Source: Bog-950 sp046329515
Lineage (GTDB): Bacteria > Bacteroidota > Bacteroidia > Chitinophagales > LD1
NCBI GenBank assembly: GCA_046329515.1
Contig: JAXLUM010000001.1
Span: forward strand, 558,001-622,000
DNA: 64,000 nt
Direction: 5' to 3'
Each line of letters opens with the position of its first letter. Position 1 is the stretch's first letter. Shown here in pieces: positions 62,507-64,000 of this stretch. A program made the translations under genes and the position numbers. The notes below the pieces were generated by a model. It saw only the letters and a list, made by a program, of their open reading frames with translations, was not told the DNA's origin and did no database searches.

Positions 62507-62998
62507 ATGAGACACGGAGATAAAGTAAATAACTTAGGAAGAAAGACGGCCCACCGTCATGCGTTAATGAGCAACCTGGCTTCTGCCCTTATTGAGCACA
62601 AGCGCATTTTTACCACTTTGGCTAAAGCTAAAGCGCTTAGAGGTTTTGTTGAACCACTTGTTACACGCAGCAAGGAGAACACTACACACAACCGCCGTGT
62701 GGTATTCAGCTACCTGCAAAACAAAGAAGCTGTTCAGGAGTTGTTCAGCACTATTGGTTCTAAAGTAGGCGAGCGCCCAGGTGGTTATACCCGTGTTATT
62801 AAAACAGGTTTCCGCCCAGGTGATGCTGCTGAAATGGCTTTAATTGAACTGGTTGACTTTAACGAGACTTACACCCAGAACAAGAACACTGCTAAATCTG
62901 CTGAGCCTAAGAAGAAAACAAGACGTTCAGGCGGTACTAAGAAAGCTGCTGCTAAGAAAAGCACCAAGAAGAGCGAAGAAGGCGGCGCTGAAGAATAA
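62507..62998 (+). CDS. rplQ: Ribosomal protein L17 with a C-terminal basic extension
   Basis: The first about 115 residues are L17 (MRHGDKVNNLGRKTAHRHALMSNLASALIEH, ERPGGYTRVIKTGFRPGDAAEMALIELV). The 45-residue tail is extra: rich in Lys, Ala, Ser and Glu (KSAEPKKKTRRSGGTKKAAAKKS), probably disordered and able to bind rRNA. L17 is a large-subunit protein. Extended L17 forms are common in Bacteroidota. A terminator follows. Confidence 0.96.
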   Translation: MRHGDKVNNLGRKTAHRHALMSNLASALIEHKRIFTTLAKAKALRGFVEPLVTRSKENTTHNRRVVFSYLQNKEAVQELFSTIGSKVGERPGGYTRVIKTGFRPGDAAEMALIELVDFNETYTQNKNTAKSAEPKKKTRRSGGTKKAAAKKSTKKSEEGGAEE

Positions 62999-63019
62999 GC
63001 GAAAACAAACTACGATAGA

Positions 63020-63045
63020 AAAACCCACCACACGGTGGGTTTTTT
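63020..63045 (+). terminator. Terminator after rplQ
   Basis: ACCCACC (63023-63029) pairs with GGTGGGT (63034-63040) around ACAC, followed by T residues. A residues on the other side allow it also to stop the converging glycosyltransferase transcript. Confidence 0.85.
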
Positions 63046-63054
63046 GTTTTGGTG

Positions 63055-64000
63055 CTATTTCCCTCTACCGTAAACAACGGTAAGCACGGTGTAAATCATA
63101 ATCTTGAAATCAAGCGCAATACTCATGTTTTCAATGTAGATGATGTCGTACTTCAGGCGCTTGATCATTTCATCAACCGTAGAAGCATAGCCGTATTTAA
63201 CCATGCCTAAAGAGGTGATGCCGGGCTGCACGCGGAATACATGGGTGTAATAAGGTGCGCGCTTTTCAATTTGGTCCGCAAAAAACTTGCGTTCAGCACG
63301 CGGGCCTACAATGCTCATTTCGCCTTTAATAACATTAATAAACTGCGGGAATTCATCAATGCGGTACTTACGTATAATGCGCCCTATAGGGGTTATGCGC
63401 GTATCGTTCTCCGTAGTCAATTGCGGGCCGGCGCTTTCGGCGTTGGCATACATACTGCGGAATTTTATAATTCGAAAAGGCTTACCGTACTGGCCTAAGC
63501 GTTCCTGCCGGTAGAAGATGTTTCCGCGGTCAGTTAGCCAAATGCGGATGGCTACGTACAACAACACAGGAGAGGAGATTATAAGGGCCGCAATAGAGGC
63601 CAGCACATCAAACCAGCGCTTGGTAATACGTTCCCACTCGCTAAGCATTTGCGGCCGTATTTCAATAAACGCCTCGCCAATAACATGGTTCAGGCGCACC
63701 ATGCCCGATAGTATATCATACATATCAGGTATAATGCGGATGGTAACGTTACGGTCGGCCAGTTTATTCAGTATGTTGTTTAACAGGTGGTGCTCGCTGC
63801 TTTCAATGGCAATAATTACTTCCTCCAGTTTGGGCTGCGAATCCATAATGGCTTCTAACTGCTGCAGGCTGCCTAACTCTTTTACCTCCTGCGTAAGCGT
63901 ATTGGTGGTGGAGCCGTTGGTTTCAATGTAACCTGCAAATTGAAAACCAAAAGAACGTTCGCGCTTCTTTAGTTCTTCGTAAAGTTCATTGGCGCGTTGG
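63055..64000 (-). CDS. Polyprenyl glycosylphosphotransferase (sugar transferase), 5' end missing
   Basis: The frame stays open to the right window edge, so only the C-terminal 315 residues or so are present; usual members have about 460. A nucleotide-binding-like segment (FGFQFAGYIETNG; LGSLQQLEAIM) precedes one membrane helix (VLASIAALIISSPVLLYVAIRIW) and the bacterial sugar transferase domain: IFYRQERLGQYGKPFRIIKFRSMY, TRITPIGRIIRKYRIDEFPQFINVIKGEMSIVGPR and FRVQPGITSLGMVKYG. It attaches a sugar-phosphate to undecaprenyl phosphate, starting assembly of an exopolysaccharide or O-antigen unit. The internal Met at 63846 is not a true start. The gene converges with the rplQ operon. Confidence 0.9.
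   Translation of the reverse strand, partial: QRANELYEELKKRERSFGFQFAGYIETNGSTTNTLTQEVKELGSLQQLEAIMDSQPKLEEVIIAIESSEHHLLNNILNKLADRNVTIRIIPDMYDILSGMVRLNHVIGEAFIEIRPQMLSEWERITKRWFDVLASIAALIISSPVLLYVAIRIWLTDRGNIFYRQERLGQYGKPFRIIKFRSMYANAESAGPQLTTENDTRITPIGRIIRKYRIDEFPQFINVIKGEMSIVGPRAERKFFADQIEKRAPYYTHVFRVQPGITSLGMVKYGYASTVDEMIKRLKYDIIYIENMSIALDFKIMIYTVLTVVYGRGK

Noticed and set aside
1..64000. tRNA, rRNA, riboswitch, origin, prophage or insertion sequence
   Set aside because: I looked for cloverleaf-like arms, transposase motifs, terminal inverted repeats and DnaA-box clusters by eye and saw none. Small RNAs cannot be excluded.

Overview
The window comes from a Bacteroidota chromosome, probably a Chitinophagales/Sphingobacteriales-like lineage. 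The signs are several proteins ending in type IX secretion (T9SS) sorting domains, one PorP/SprF-family protein, a ribosomal protein L36 without its zinc ligands, and promoters of the Bacteroidota form TTTG-N18-20-TAnnTTTG. I saw no rRNA, tRNA, CRISPR array, insertion sequence or prophage. The assignment rests on gene content, not on a search.

Layout. (1) 1-2812: the 3' part of a secreted lysyl-oxidase-like protein and a membrane zinc peptidase. (2) 2920-4816, minus strand: a degraded lipoprotein gene and an acyltransferase-3 membrane protein. (3) 4929-7538, minus: the ATP synthase genes atpB-E-F-H, with a terminator-like hairpin between atpE and atpF and a terminator after atpH. (4) 7844-11470, plus: a SnoaL/VOC fusion, a VIT1/CCC1-type metal transporter, and aguB-aguA, which convert agmatine to putrescine. 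(5) 11473-13304, minus: a di-haem cytochrome c peroxidase and its MbnP-like partner. (6) 13497-21805, minus: a sortilin-like beta-propeller, a LolA-like protein, a lipocalin-like protein, aconitase and a repeat-rich T9SS protein. (7) 21915-33145, plus: a helical-repeat protein, a MacB/FtsX-type permease, an Asp-box propeller, a collagen-like protein, and a 1.5-kAA PKD/T9SS type-B protein followed by PorP/SprF. (8) 33135-37234: an unknown protein, a GlcD-like FAD oxidase, a Cys-rich lipoprotein, a probable beta-barrel and a YiiX-like hydrolase lipoprotein. (9) 37238-55822, minus: an 18.6-kb cluster of four giant secreted proteins, namely two M4 metalloproteases, one pappalysin-like M43 protease and one adhesin-like protein, which share PKD, SprB and sorting modules. 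(10) 56266-59075, minus: a hybrid-free PAS histidine kinase and a single-domain response regulator. (11) 59499-62998, plus: the alpha-operon cluster infA-rpmJ-rpsM-rpsK-rpsD-rpoA-rplQ, with its own promoter and terminator. (12) 63055-64000, minus: the 3' part of a polyprenyl glycosylphosphotransferase.

Housekeeping blocks (ATP synthase, aconitase, alpha operon) therefore alternate with a large cell-surface investment. About half of the coding DNA encodes proteins expected to leave the cytoplasm, many through T9SS. The most unusual items are the lysyl-oxidase-like protein with copper and cofactor residues in place, the MbnP/MbnH-like pair, the shuffled protease cluster with a shared unnamed domain, and the atpE/atpF hairpin.
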